A stretch of 64,000 bases of DNA from Streptomyces sp. NRRL F-5122 (GTDB lineage Bacteria > Actinomycetota > Actinomycetes > Streptomycetales > Streptomycetaceae). The notes beneath the pieces were generated by a model. The model was not told the origin of the DNA and made no database searches. It was given only the letters and a program-made list of their open reading frames with translations. Below are positions 57,623 to 64,000 of the stretch, one piece after another. The position numbers and the translations under genes are program-made. Where the stretch lies: assembly GCF_001507435.1 (NCBI RefSeq), contig NZ_LMWH01000239.1, forward strand, positions 15,858-79,857, in the 5' to 3' direction. Within the stretch, counting starts at the first letter, position 1; every line of letters begins with the position of its first letter.

Positions 57623-58158
57623 CTAACTGTCCATGGTGACGTCGAGCAGGAGGGCCATCACCGCGACCAGCGTCGCGCTGCTGACGATCTCCCCTCGCCC
57701 GATCATGGCGTGCACCTGGGACAACGCCATCCACTCCAGGCGGTCCGACTCGTTGCGCTCGACGGGTCGCCGACGTACGCCGCGTCGTCCGTACGGAAGA
57801 CGAAGTGCCGGGAGTCGGTGATCCCGGCCGCGGGCTCCGCGCGGATGAGTGGCCTGAGCGAACCCGCGCGCAGGCCCGTCTCCTCCTCCAGCTCGCGCGC
57901 GGCCGGGGCGACGGGCTCCTCACCGTCCTCGACGAGCCCCATGGGCAGCTCCCAGGCCCAGGTGCCGGTGACGAAGCGGTGGCGCCACATCATCAGCACG
58001 CGTTGCCCGTCGTCGACGGCCGCGGTGACGGCGACGTCGCGCAGCCGGACGACGTGGTACTCGCAGCGTTCCCCGTCGGGCTGTTCCACCTCCAGCGCGC
58101 GCAGCCGCACCCAGGGCGTGTCGTACAACGCCCGCTCCCCGTGCACGGCCCACCGCAT
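57623..58158 (-). pseudogene. NUDIX hydrolase with a frameshift near 57763
   Basis: The frame from ATG 58158 encodes a NUDIX protein with an intact Nudix box, GLVEDGEEPVAPAARELEEETGL, about residues 74-96. It is normal to AAYVGDP, then shifts and stops early. One missing base near 57763-57766 would join it to a second frame, 57763-57623, reading VERNESDRLEWMALSQVHAM and ending at TAG, which completes a typical NUDIX C-terminus. So either the gene is broken here or the sequence has a one-base error. The family hydrolyses nucleoside diphosphates linked to another group, for example ADP-ribose. Confidence 0.85.
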
Positions 58159-58160
58159 GC

Positions 58161-58703
58161 TCACCGCTCCCGCCGGGCACCGGAGGGTGCGAACACACCC
58201 GTGAGCCGGGCCAGTTGCTCGCACCCGCGGGGCGGTCCGCCGTCCGGATCGCCGGTGCGCCAGGCCGGTACCCATGGCACGCGGTAGACGTCGATCAGCG
58301 ACTCCAGCACCGTGACGTGCCGGCCGAGCGGGCGGGGCAGCCGGCCGGGTGCGTCCGCGACCAGCACGACGGCGTCGAGATCGAGGCCGGGCGGCGCCTC
58401 ACCGCGCCGGAAGACGTCGAGGAACCCGAGTGCGGCCCGCAGGCCCGTCGCATGGGTACGGGCGACCAGAAGCACCGAGGACGGTTCACCCTGCGCCGGG
58501 CGTGGCCAGTCGCGGCCCGCGTCGAAACCGCCGAAGACGGTGGCGAGGGTGGACGCGCCGGCGCCGCCGTGGGTGGCCATCCAGGCGAACGTCCTCGGTC
58601 CTGCGACGCCTTGGGCGCCCTCCGGCCAGGGCCCGTTGTCGGCCACCGGCCCGCGAAGCCAGATCCCGGGCCCGCGAGGCCCCTGTTGTGCGATCCCTTG
58701 CAT
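58161..58703 (-). CDS. DUF6668-like protein with a deviant P-loop
   Basis: A 180-residue cytoplasmic protein. WMATHGGAGASTLATVFGG at about 41-59 resembles the deviant Walker A of MinD/ParA ATPases, with GGAGAST where GGVGKT is expected. A later LDAVVLVADAPGRLPRPLGRHV fits a Walker-B-like strand. I recall this pattern from the Streptomyces family DUF6668, whose role is unknown. GAGGAG stands before ATG 58703; a GTG six bases upstream is too close to it. It lies directly before the NUDIX remnant on the same strand and is divergent from the Pro-rich protein. Confidence 0.7.
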   Translation of the reverse strand: MQGIAQQGPRGPGIWLRGPVADNGPWPEGAQGVAGPRTFAWMATHGGAGASTLATVFGGFDAGRDWPRPAQGEPSSVLLVARTHATGLRAALGFLDVFRRGEAPPGLDLDAVVLVADAPGRLPRPLGRHVTVLESLIDVYRVPWVPAWRTGDPDGGPPRGCEQLARLTGVFAPSGARRER

Positions 58704-59180
58704 CGCCACTCTCCTCGTTCGCTCGCCGCACCCCGATCCTCACGTCGGTACGCGCATCGGGTAACGGGCCACCGGTTCCTGGGACGAGCTTGTGACGCTG
58801 CGGTGACGCGCGCGGGGGGACGGGAACGGCAGACTCTGGTGCGCAGGTACGTCTCCGTACGCATGTCCGGAGCCGGAGGCCTGGGGGGCCGATGTCGAAC
58901 GGGGCCAGGATCGCCGTGAAGAAGGCCGTGCCGGGCCGAACCGGTGGTGCGGGCAGGGCCGTTGACGGGACGCCGGGGGGACGGACGAGCGGGGGCGCCG
59001 GCCGGGACGCGGCTGAGCGGCGGGACGCCGGAACGGCGAGGGCGGCCGGGCACGGCGTCGCCCGCACGACGGCTGGTCCGCGTACGCTGGGCGCCTGTGA
59101 GCGCCTTGTGGGGGACACAGCGACGACTTCCTCCGCCTCCGCCACCCTTTCCTCCACCGACCGACCCGAGTGAGGGAATG
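58704..59180. other. 477-base region between DUF6668-like and Pro-rich protein genes
   Basis: The divergent promoter region. A frame of 93 codons (58892-59173) reads as low-complexity Gly/Arg/Ala text and may not be a gene. Near the right end GAGTGAGGGA provides the ribosome binding site of the following gene. No clear dyads were found apart from a short GGTACG/CGTACG-like pair near 58845-58862. Confidence 0.4.
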
Positions 59181-61286
59181 ATGACTCGACTCAGCCGCGA
59201 TCAGAAGCGGGGGCGCTCCGCTTCGGGGGCCGCGTCCGAGGGCGGTGCCGAGACCGGGACGGCACCGATCGAGGTCCGGGTGCCGGCGGCGCCCGGCGCG
59301 GAGACGACCCTGGGCGGGACACCGGTGGCCGTGGGGCCGGACCAGGAGGCCCAGGAGGTCGTTCTGGACCACCTCCACCGGCGTGCCCTCGCCACGGGCC
59401 GCCCCGTCGTCGCGACGGTCCACGACGAACGGATCGGCTATGTCGTCGCGATCCGGGTCTACGTGGACGGGTCGAGCGAGTACGCGGCGGAGCCGGTGCG
59501 GATGGACACGGCCGGGACGGCGGATGCGCCGCAGGCCCCGCGCCATGACGAGCCCCCGCACGGCAGGCGACCGGTGGATGCCGAGGAGCCCGCGCCGGGC
59601 GCCTCGGCTCCGACGTTCCCGCTGAGGGCGCTACCCGAGCCGAGCGGGGCGTCGGCACCGCAACCCCCGACCGCATCGCGTCCGTCGCCTCCGGCGGGCG
59701 TGCCTGGTGGACCGGGTATGCCGGGTGTGCAGTCGCCGGGTGTCGGGACCGGTACGTCCCTTCCGGGCGCCGCACCGGAGTCGACGGGATCCCGCCCCGC
59801 ACGCCCCGCCGGCCCCAGCCCCAGCGCACCGTCGGTGCCACCGCCCGTCCCCGCGACGCCCCCGACCACGCCGACGGCGCGGCCCGCGGCGCCCCCGGCG
59901 ACCAGGGCGCCGGCAGCCACGGCTCCACAGCCCGCCCCGGCTCCTGCGTCGGTGGTCTGGGCCTCGGCGCCCGCCGCGCCCGATCGGCCGGTACCCTCGC
60001 CTGCCGCGCCGCCGGCCCCCATGGCCGGTCCGCGGCCCGCCCCGGCTTCGCCTGCGATGGCGCGGGCCACCGGTCCTGTCCCGTCCGACCGACCTGCATC
60101 CGCGCCGGCCGCCTCGTCTGTCCGGTCGTCGCCCTCCGCCCCCCTGCCGCCGGCCGCAGCACCCTCGTCCGGACAGGGCCCCGCTCCTCGACCGGAGTCC
60201 CACGAGGCCGGCCGGGACGTCGCACAGGGGCGTCCCGGGGGCACTGTCTCCACCTTCGTCCTGCGGGCCGTCCCCGAGGACGCCGCGCTGATCAGTGTCA
60301 CGCCCGGGCCCGCTCAGGTGCTGCCCGCGCAAGACGCCGACGGGGGCCGGCCGACGTCGACCGGCCGGGAACCGGCACCAGCGCCGCAGGCCCCCGGCAC
60401 CGTCTCCGCGCCCACGGGGACGTTCGGCCCGCCGCCGGTGATCCCTGCCGGGCCCGTCGCGCCGTCCTCGTCGCAGGCCACCCCGGCTCCGCCGTCCCCG
60501 ATGCCGCTCTCCCGGCGCGCGACGACCGGCGCACCCCCGTCGTCCGCCGCCGCGCCCCCGCCCGCCTGGCCCGCCCCCGCTCCCTCGTCCGTGGAGACCC
60601 CTGAGGTGCTCGCCCCTCCCGCCACGGACGCGGATTCAGAACCGGACCCCTATTCCGCGCCCGACTGGAAGCCCACCCCGCCCCCGAAAACCGTTCCGGT
60701 CTCCGAGGTCGAGGAGGAGGCCAAGGAGCCCCCCGTGCGGGAGTTCGACTCCATGGCCGAGGCGGTGCTCGCCCCCGACTCCGGGGCCGTGCCGCCCGAC
60801 GGTGCGGGCGGGCCGATCGCGGAGCCCATGGCCCGGATCAACGCCGCGGTCAAGCAGGGCCGTATCGAAGAGGCCGCCGCCCTGGCCGAGCGGACCGTCG
60901 CCGAGGCCTCCGCGAGTCTCGGCGACGACCATCCCGACGTTCTGCGCCTGCGTGAACTCACCGCCTACATCGCCTATCTGGCCACCGACGTCCTGCGTTC
61001 CTTCCATCTCTCGCTGGAGCTGGCCCGGCTCCGCCACCGACTGGGCGACTCACGGGGCGCGTACGGCAACGTGCAGAGCGCGGCCGCCGCCTGGCGTGCC
61101 GTCCGCGACCCGATCCAGGGGCTGCATCTCGGCCGTGACCTGATCGCCGTCTGGAGCGAACTCGCCGCCTCCGAGGGGCCCGCCGCCGACGACCTCGACC
61201 AGCTCGAACAGGCCCGCAACCGGATGGGCCGACTCGCCGAACGGGCCCGTGTCGCCGCCGCCGGCGAACCGCCCCGCCCTCAGTGA
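59181..61286 (+). CDS. Large Pro/Ala-rich protein with helical TPR-like C-terminus
   Basis: A 701-residue protein in three parts. Residues 1-120 or so form a folded N-terminal domain (EVVLDHLHRRALATGRPVVATVHDERIGYVVAIRVYVDGS). About 120-520 is low-complexity Pro/Ala/Ser sequence that must be disordered. From about 540 a helical domain follows (MARINAAVKQGRIEEAAALAERTVAEASASLG, LELARLRHRLGDSRGAYGN), like tetratricopeptide repeats. No signal peptide or membrane helix is seen. ATG 59181 is used, though ATG 59178 is also in frame. Function is unknown; its partner may be the divergent DUF6668-like protein. Confidence 0.75.
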   Translation: MTRLSRDQKRGRSASGAASEGGAETGTAPIEVRVPAAPGAETTLGGTPVAVGPDQEAQEVVLDHLHRRALATGRPVVATVHDERIGYVVAIRVYVDGSSEYAAEPVRMDTAGTADAPQAPRHDEPPHGRRPVDAEEPAPGASAPTFPLRALPEPSGASAPQPPTASRPSPPAGVPGGPGMPGVQSPGVGTGTSLPGAAPESTGSRPARPAGPSPSAPSVPPPVPATPPTTPTARPAAPPATRAPAATAPQPAPAPASVVWASAPAAPDRPVPSPAAPPAPMAGPRPAPASPAMARATGPVPSDRPASAPAASSVRSSPSAPLPPAAAPSSGQGPAPRPESHEAGRDVAQGRPGGTVSTFVLRAVPEDAALISVTPGPAQVLPAQDADGGRPTSTGREPAPAPQAPGTVSAPTGTFGPPPVIPAGPVAPSSSQATPAPPSPMPLSRRATTGAPPSSAAAPPPAWPAPAPSSVETPEVLAPPATDADSEPDPYSAPDWKPTPPPKTVPVSEVEEEAKEPPVREFDSMAEAVLAPDSGAVPPDGAGGPIAEPMARINAAVKQGRIEEAAALAERTVAEASASLGDDHPDVLRLRELTAYIAYLATDVLRSFHLSLELARLRHRLGDSRGAYGNVQSAAAAWRAVRDPIQGLHLGRDLIAVWSELAASEGPAADDLDQLEQARNRMGRLAERARVAAAGEPPRPQ

Positions 61287-61292
61287 ACCGAA

Positions 61293-61324
61293 GGGGGCCA
61301 GAGCCGCTGACGGCTCTGGCCCCC
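61293..61324. terminator. Bidirectional terminator between Pro-rich gene and rarD
   Basis: Perfect 13-bp stem GGGGGCCAGAGCC with GGCTCTGGCCCCC and a 6-base loop, in the 73-bp convergent gap. Confidence 0.85.
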
Positions 61325-61359
61325 TCACATCGGCAGGCCGACGACAGGACGGTCCCGGT

Positions 61360-62373
61360 CTACGGCCGGGCCTCCACCGGCTGGTCGGAACCAGCCACCA
61401 CGTCGTCCGCCCCGCGCGTGGCGCCCACCGTCCCGGTGGCCACGACCGCACCGGATGTCTCGAGCCCCGCCCTGAGTGCGCGGGCCGTCCGGTGGGCCGT
61501 GCGCAGCGCGTCCCAGGTCAGCAGTACCAGGGCGATCCAGACCAGCGCGAAGCCGGCCCAGCGCTCGGGCGGCATCGCCTCGTGGAAGTAGAGGATGCCC
61601 AGCAGGAACTGGAAGACCGGCGCCAGGTACTGGAGCAGTCCCAGGGTGGACAGCGGCACGCGGATCGCGGCGGCGCCGAAGCAGACGAGGGGCAGCGCGG
61701 TGACCACGCCGGTCGCGGCGAGCAGCGCCGCGTGTCCGGAGCCGTGGGCAGTGAAGGTCGATCCGTGCGAAGAGAGCCACAGCAGATACACCAGCGCGGG
61801 CACGAACTGCACGGCGGTCTCCGCCGCCAGCGACTCGATGCCGCCCAGGCTGACCTTCTTCTTCACCAGGCCGTACGTGGCGAAGGAGAAGGCGAGGCAG
61901 AGTGAGATCCACGGCGGCTGACCGTAGCCGACCGTCAGGACCACGACGGCGGCGAAGCCGACCCCGACCGCCGCCCACTGGACGGGCCGAAGCCGCTCCT
62001 TCAGGATCAGCACGCCCATCGCGATGGTGACGAGCGGGTTGATGAAGTAGCCGAGCGAGGCCTCCACGACGTGGCCGCTGTTGACGGCCCAGATGTAGAC
62101 GCCCCAGTTCACGGTGATGACCGCCGCGGCTATCGTCACCAGCCCCAGCCTGCGCGGCCGGCGCAACAGCTCACCCGCCCAGGCCCAGCGCCGCATGACC
62201 AGCAGCGTGGCGATCACGATGACCAGGGACCAGACCATCCGGTGGGCGAGGATCTCCATCGCTCCGGCGGGCTTCAGCAGCGGCCAGAAGAGAGGGACGA
62301 GTCCCCACATCCCATACGCCGCGAAGCCGTTCAGCAGACCTGTCCGCTGGTCGATCTTCGACTTCTCGGCCAC
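61360..62373 (-). CDS. rarD: RarD-type EamA/DMT transporter
   Basis: A 337-residue membrane protein with ten predicted helices, made of two repeated five-helix EamA units. RarD features include GLLNGFAAYGMWGLVPLFWPLLK, EILAHRMVWS, NWGVYIWAVNSGHVVEASLGYFINPL and LSTLGLLQYLAPVFQFLLGIL. The family exports metabolites and was named for chloramphenicol sensitivity; the substrate is not known. GTG 62373 follows GGAGG. A C-terminal tail of about 40 residues extends beyond the last helix. Confidence 0.92.
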   Translation of the reverse strand: MAEKSKIDQRTGLLNGFAAYGMWGLVPLFWPLLKPAGAMEILAHRMVWSLVIVIATLLVMRRWAWAGELLRRPRRLGLVTIAAAVITVNWGVYIWAVNSGHVVEASLGYFINPLVTIAMGVLILKERLRPVQWAAVGVGFAAVVVLTVGYGQPPWISLCLAFSFATYGLVKKKVSLGGIESLAAETAVQFVPALVYLLWLSSHGSTFTAHGSGHAALLAATGVVTALPLVCFGAAAIRVPLSTLGLLQYLAPVFQFLLGILYFHEAMPPERWAGFALVWIALVLLTWDALRTAHRTARALRAGLETSGAVVATGTVGATRGADDVVAGSDQPVEARP

Positions 62374-62432
62374 GGGCCCCTCCTTCTCGCGCGACTGCTT
62401 CCGTGCAGCATCCACGAAGGTAGCGCGAGCGC

Positions 62433-62478
62433 CCCCGCCTGTCATGCCCGTATCGCTATACGGTCATGACAGGCGGGG
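62433..62478 (-). terminator. Extended 46-base hairpin between NmrA-like gene and rarD
   Basis: CCCCGCCTGTCATG and CATGACAGGCGGGG form a perfect 14-bp stem. After one mismatch, CCGTAT/ATACGG adds six more pairs around the tetraloop CGCT. It lies between the stop at 62502 and the rarD start. It is probably a terminator, but its A/T-rich inner part may also overlap the rarD promoter. Confidence 0.7.
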
Positions 62479-62501
62479 TCCGTGCGCCCGGGGACGCGGG
62501 A

Positions 62502-63356
62502 TCAGCCCTTGAGCGCGGCGGCGATCGACTCGGCGATGGTGATGGCCGGGCGGCCGGTCAGCCGCGAAAGGTCGCCGGTGAGGATGGCCAGCTCGCCCTT
62601 CTCGATGGACGCGTCCACACCCGCGAAGATCGCGGCGACGGGTTCCGGCAGGCCGGCCCCGGTGAGGATGCCGGTGTAGGCCTCGACGGAGACGGGGGTG
62701 TAGACGATCTCCTTGCCGGAGTGCCGGGCCACCTCGGCCGCGAACTCGGCGAAGCCCCATGCCTCGTCGCCGCTCAGCTCGTACGTCTTGTTCTCGTGCC
62801 CCTCGCCGGTCAGCACCGCGACGGCGGCGGCTGCGTAGTCGGCGCGGCCGGCGGAGGTGAGCCGGCCCTCACCCGCGGCGTGCACGACGGCACCGTGCTC
62901 CAGCACGGGGGCGAGCTGCTCGGTGTAGTTCTCGTGGTACCAGCCGTTGCGCAGCAGTACATACGGCACACCGGAGGCGAGGACGGCCTCCTCGGTCGCC
63001 CGGTGGTCGTCGGCGAGGGCGGCCGTCAGGGTGCCCGGCGCGCTGGTGTAGGCGAGAAGCGCCACGTCGGCCGCCTCGGCCGCCCCGAGGACGACCTTGT
63101 GCTGGGCTACGCGGTCCCTGTCGACCTCGTTGCCGGAGATGAGCAGCACTTTGTCCCCGGCGGAGAAGAGGCCGTCGAAGGTCTCGGGGAAGTTGTAGTC
63201 GGCGACCGCGATCCGTACGCCGCGCTCCGCGAGGTCGGCGGCCTTCTCCGGGGTACGGACGACCGCGGTGATCTGGTCGGCCGGAACCTTCTCCAGCAAC
63301 TGCTCGACGACATGACGGCCGAGATGCCCGGTGGCTCCGGTGACGACGATGCTCAT
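62502..63356 (-). CDS. NmrA/QorB-like NAD(P)-binding oxidoreductase
   Basis: A 284-residue atypical SDR. The dinucleotide motif TGATGHLGRHV is at 6-16. LLISGNEVDRDRVAQHKVVLGAAEAADVALLAYTS fits the QorB (quinone oxidoreductase 2) group, which lacks the usual Tyr-Lys pair and often acts on quinones or senses NADPH. A strong AAGGAGAT ribosome binding site precedes ATG 63356. It is divergent from an HxlR regulator with a shared inverted repeat, the usual arrangement for QorB and its regulator QorR. Confidence 0.9.
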   Translation of the reverse strand: MSIVVTGATGHLGRHVVEQLLEKVPADQITAVVRTPEKAADLAERGVRIAVADYNFPETFDGLFSAGDKVLLISGNEVDRDRVAQHKVVLGAAEAADVALLAYTSAPGTLTAALADDHRATEEAVLASGVPYVLLRNGWYHENYTEQLAPVLEHGAVVHAAGEGRLTSAGRADYAAAAVAVLTGEGHENKTYELSGDEAWGFAEFAAEVARHSGKEIVYTPVSVEAYTGILTGAGLPEPVAAIFAGVDASIEKGELAILTGDLSRLTGRPAITIAESIAAALKG

Positions 63357-63419
63357 GGTTCGGATCTCCTTGTGGGGTGCGTGTAGCACTCACCCTAGGA
63401 GGGGCACTAACCCATGGAA

Positions 63420-63444
63420 AGTACCCACCTTCAAGTAAGGTACT
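63420..63444. promoter_or_regulatory. HxlR-type operator in the divergent promoter
   Basis: AGTACC at 63420-63425 and GGTACT at 63439-63444 are perfect 6-bp arms with a 13-bp spacer. Redox-sensing HxlR/DUF24 proteins bind this kind of site, so the neighbouring regulator probably represses both itself and the reductase. Confidence 0.65.
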
Positions 63445-63447
63445 GGC

Positions 63448-63858
63448 ATGACGGTAAGTAGCGAGATCGCCGACGGAGGCGACACCGATGCAGCGCGGTG
63501 CCCCTATCGACTCGTGCTCGAACATGTCACCAGCCGCTGGGGCGTCCTGGTGCTGATCGAGCTCCTGGACCGGCCGCACCGCTTCAGCGAGCTGCGGCGG
63601 GCGATCGGGAAGGTGGCGCGCGTCAGCGAGAAGATGCTCACCCAGACGCTCCAGACCCTGGAACGCGACGGCCTGGTCCACCGCGACGCCAAGCCGGTGA
63701 TCCCGCCGAGGGTCGACTACTCCCTCACCGATCTGGGGCGTGAGGCCGCCGAGCAGGTGCGTGCCCTGTCGCTGTGGACGCAGGACCGGATGTCCGACGT
63801 CGAGGAGGCCCGCCGGGCGTACGACGAGGCTCGGGCACTGAAGGCCCGGGCCTCGTGA
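63448..63858 (+). CDS. HxlR family transcriptional regulator (redox type)
   Basis: A 136-residue winged-helix protein. Cys18 in ARCPYRLVLEHVTSRWGVLVLIEL is the conserved redox cysteine of QorR/YodB-type sensors. The recognition region is HRFSELRRAIGKVARVSEKMLTQTLQTLERDGL, followed by the wing VIPPRVDYSLTDLGREAAE. Oxidation or quinone adduction of the cysteine releases the operator in studied homologues. It is divergent from the QorB-like gene. Confidence 0.92.
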   Translation: MTVSSEIADGGDTDAARCPYRLVLEHVTSRWGVLVLIELLDRPHRFSELRRAIGKVARVSEKMLTQTLQTLERDGLVHRDAKPVIPPRVDYSLTDLGREAAEQVRALSLWTQDRMSDVEEARRAYDEARALKARAS

Positions 63859-63891
63859 GTCGCCTGATGTCCCGCCTGATCCCCTGACGTC

Positions 63892-64000
63892 CTAGCCGAC
63901 GACGGTCCAGGTGTCGTTGCCGTGGAGGAGGGTGGTGAGGTCGCCTTTGCCGTTGTGTTCGATGGCGGTGTCGAGTTGGTCGGCCATCTGGGTGTCGTAG
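63892..64000 (-). CDS. C-terminal end of an unidentified gene (cut by window edge)
   Basis: A minus-strand frame ends at TAG 63892-63894 and runs through the right edge, giving 35 residues that end in TTLLHGNDTWTVVG. Third positions are strongly C/G, so it is very likely a real gene. The fragment is too short to assign a family. Confidence 0.6.
   Translation of the reverse strand, partial: YDTQMADQLDTAIEHNGKGDLTTLLHGNDTWTVVG

Noticed and set aside
58892..59173. A possible 93-residue protein between the DUF6668-like and Pro-rich genes
   Set aside because: Acceptable start and GGGGGG upstream, but low-complexity Gly/Arg/Ala content with mixed third positions and no recognisable motif. It is left as non-coding.

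Overview
The window is high-GC actinobacterial DNA and almost certainly a Streptomyces chromosome. Third codon positions are nearly all G or C, which gives long spurious antisense reading frames. GTG starts are common, several genes appear leaderless, and Complex I is a complete 14-gene operon beside genes of the futalosine menaquinone pathway. I recall a similar order in the core of Streptomyces chromosomes, but I could not check it here.

Layout. 1-4.8 kb: the end of a rhomboid protease gene, ubiX, an Lrp/AsnC regulator, the radical-SAM gene mqnE, a GNAT acetyltransferase, a DUF4229 membrane protein and a TetR regulator. 4.9-10.6 kb: a lipid-metabolism block (MaoC-type hydratase and FabG-type reductase, divergent from a thiolase, then an acyl-CoA synthetase) with palindromes in the divergent promoter. 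10.6-12.6 kb: an orphan cytochrome P450 preceded by a 17-codon micro-ORF, then a cold-shock gene. 12.9-19.3 kb: mqnA, a membrane Ser/Thr kinase, a prepilin peptidase, mqnC, a degenerate amidohydrolase and menG. 19.3-24.6 kb: a PASTA protein, a second GNAT, a geranylgeranyl-reductase-family flavoprotein, a Tat-exported FAD oxidoreductase and an NlpC/P60 wall hydrolase. 25.3-41.3 kb: nuoA-N with a Rex-like operator upstream. 41.5-49.2 kb: recQ, fumarylacetoacetase, an ATP-grasp/flavoprotein pair of unknown function, a HAD phosphatase and a secreted transglycosylase behind a c-di-AMP riboswitch. 49.7-64 kb: a CocE-like hydrolase lacking its nucleophile, a polyprenyl diphosphate synthase, a LolA-like protein with an ABC exporter, a flavodoxin-fold reductase, a frameshifted NUDIX gene, a DUF6668/Pro-rich pair, RarD, an NmrA-like reductase and its divergent HxlR regulator, and the end of an unidentified gene.

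How it fits together. MqnA makes 3-enolpyruvylbenzoate from chorismate, MqnE makes aminofutalosine and MqnC closes the second ring. UbiX supplies prenyl-FMN for a UbiD-type decarboxylase encoded elsewhere, the polyprenyl synthase makes the side chain, MenG methylates the ring, and the geranylgeranyl-reductase homologue probably saturates part of the tail. Complex I then reduces this menaquinone with NADH. mqnB, mqnD, the prenyltransferase and the UbiD partner are not in the window.

I found no tRNA, rRNA, CRISPR array, insertion sequence or prophage. The least explained parts are the P450 with its micro-ORF, the ATP-grasp/flavoprotein pair, the dead-looking CocE and amidohydrolase proteins, and several strong dyads in non-coding DNA.
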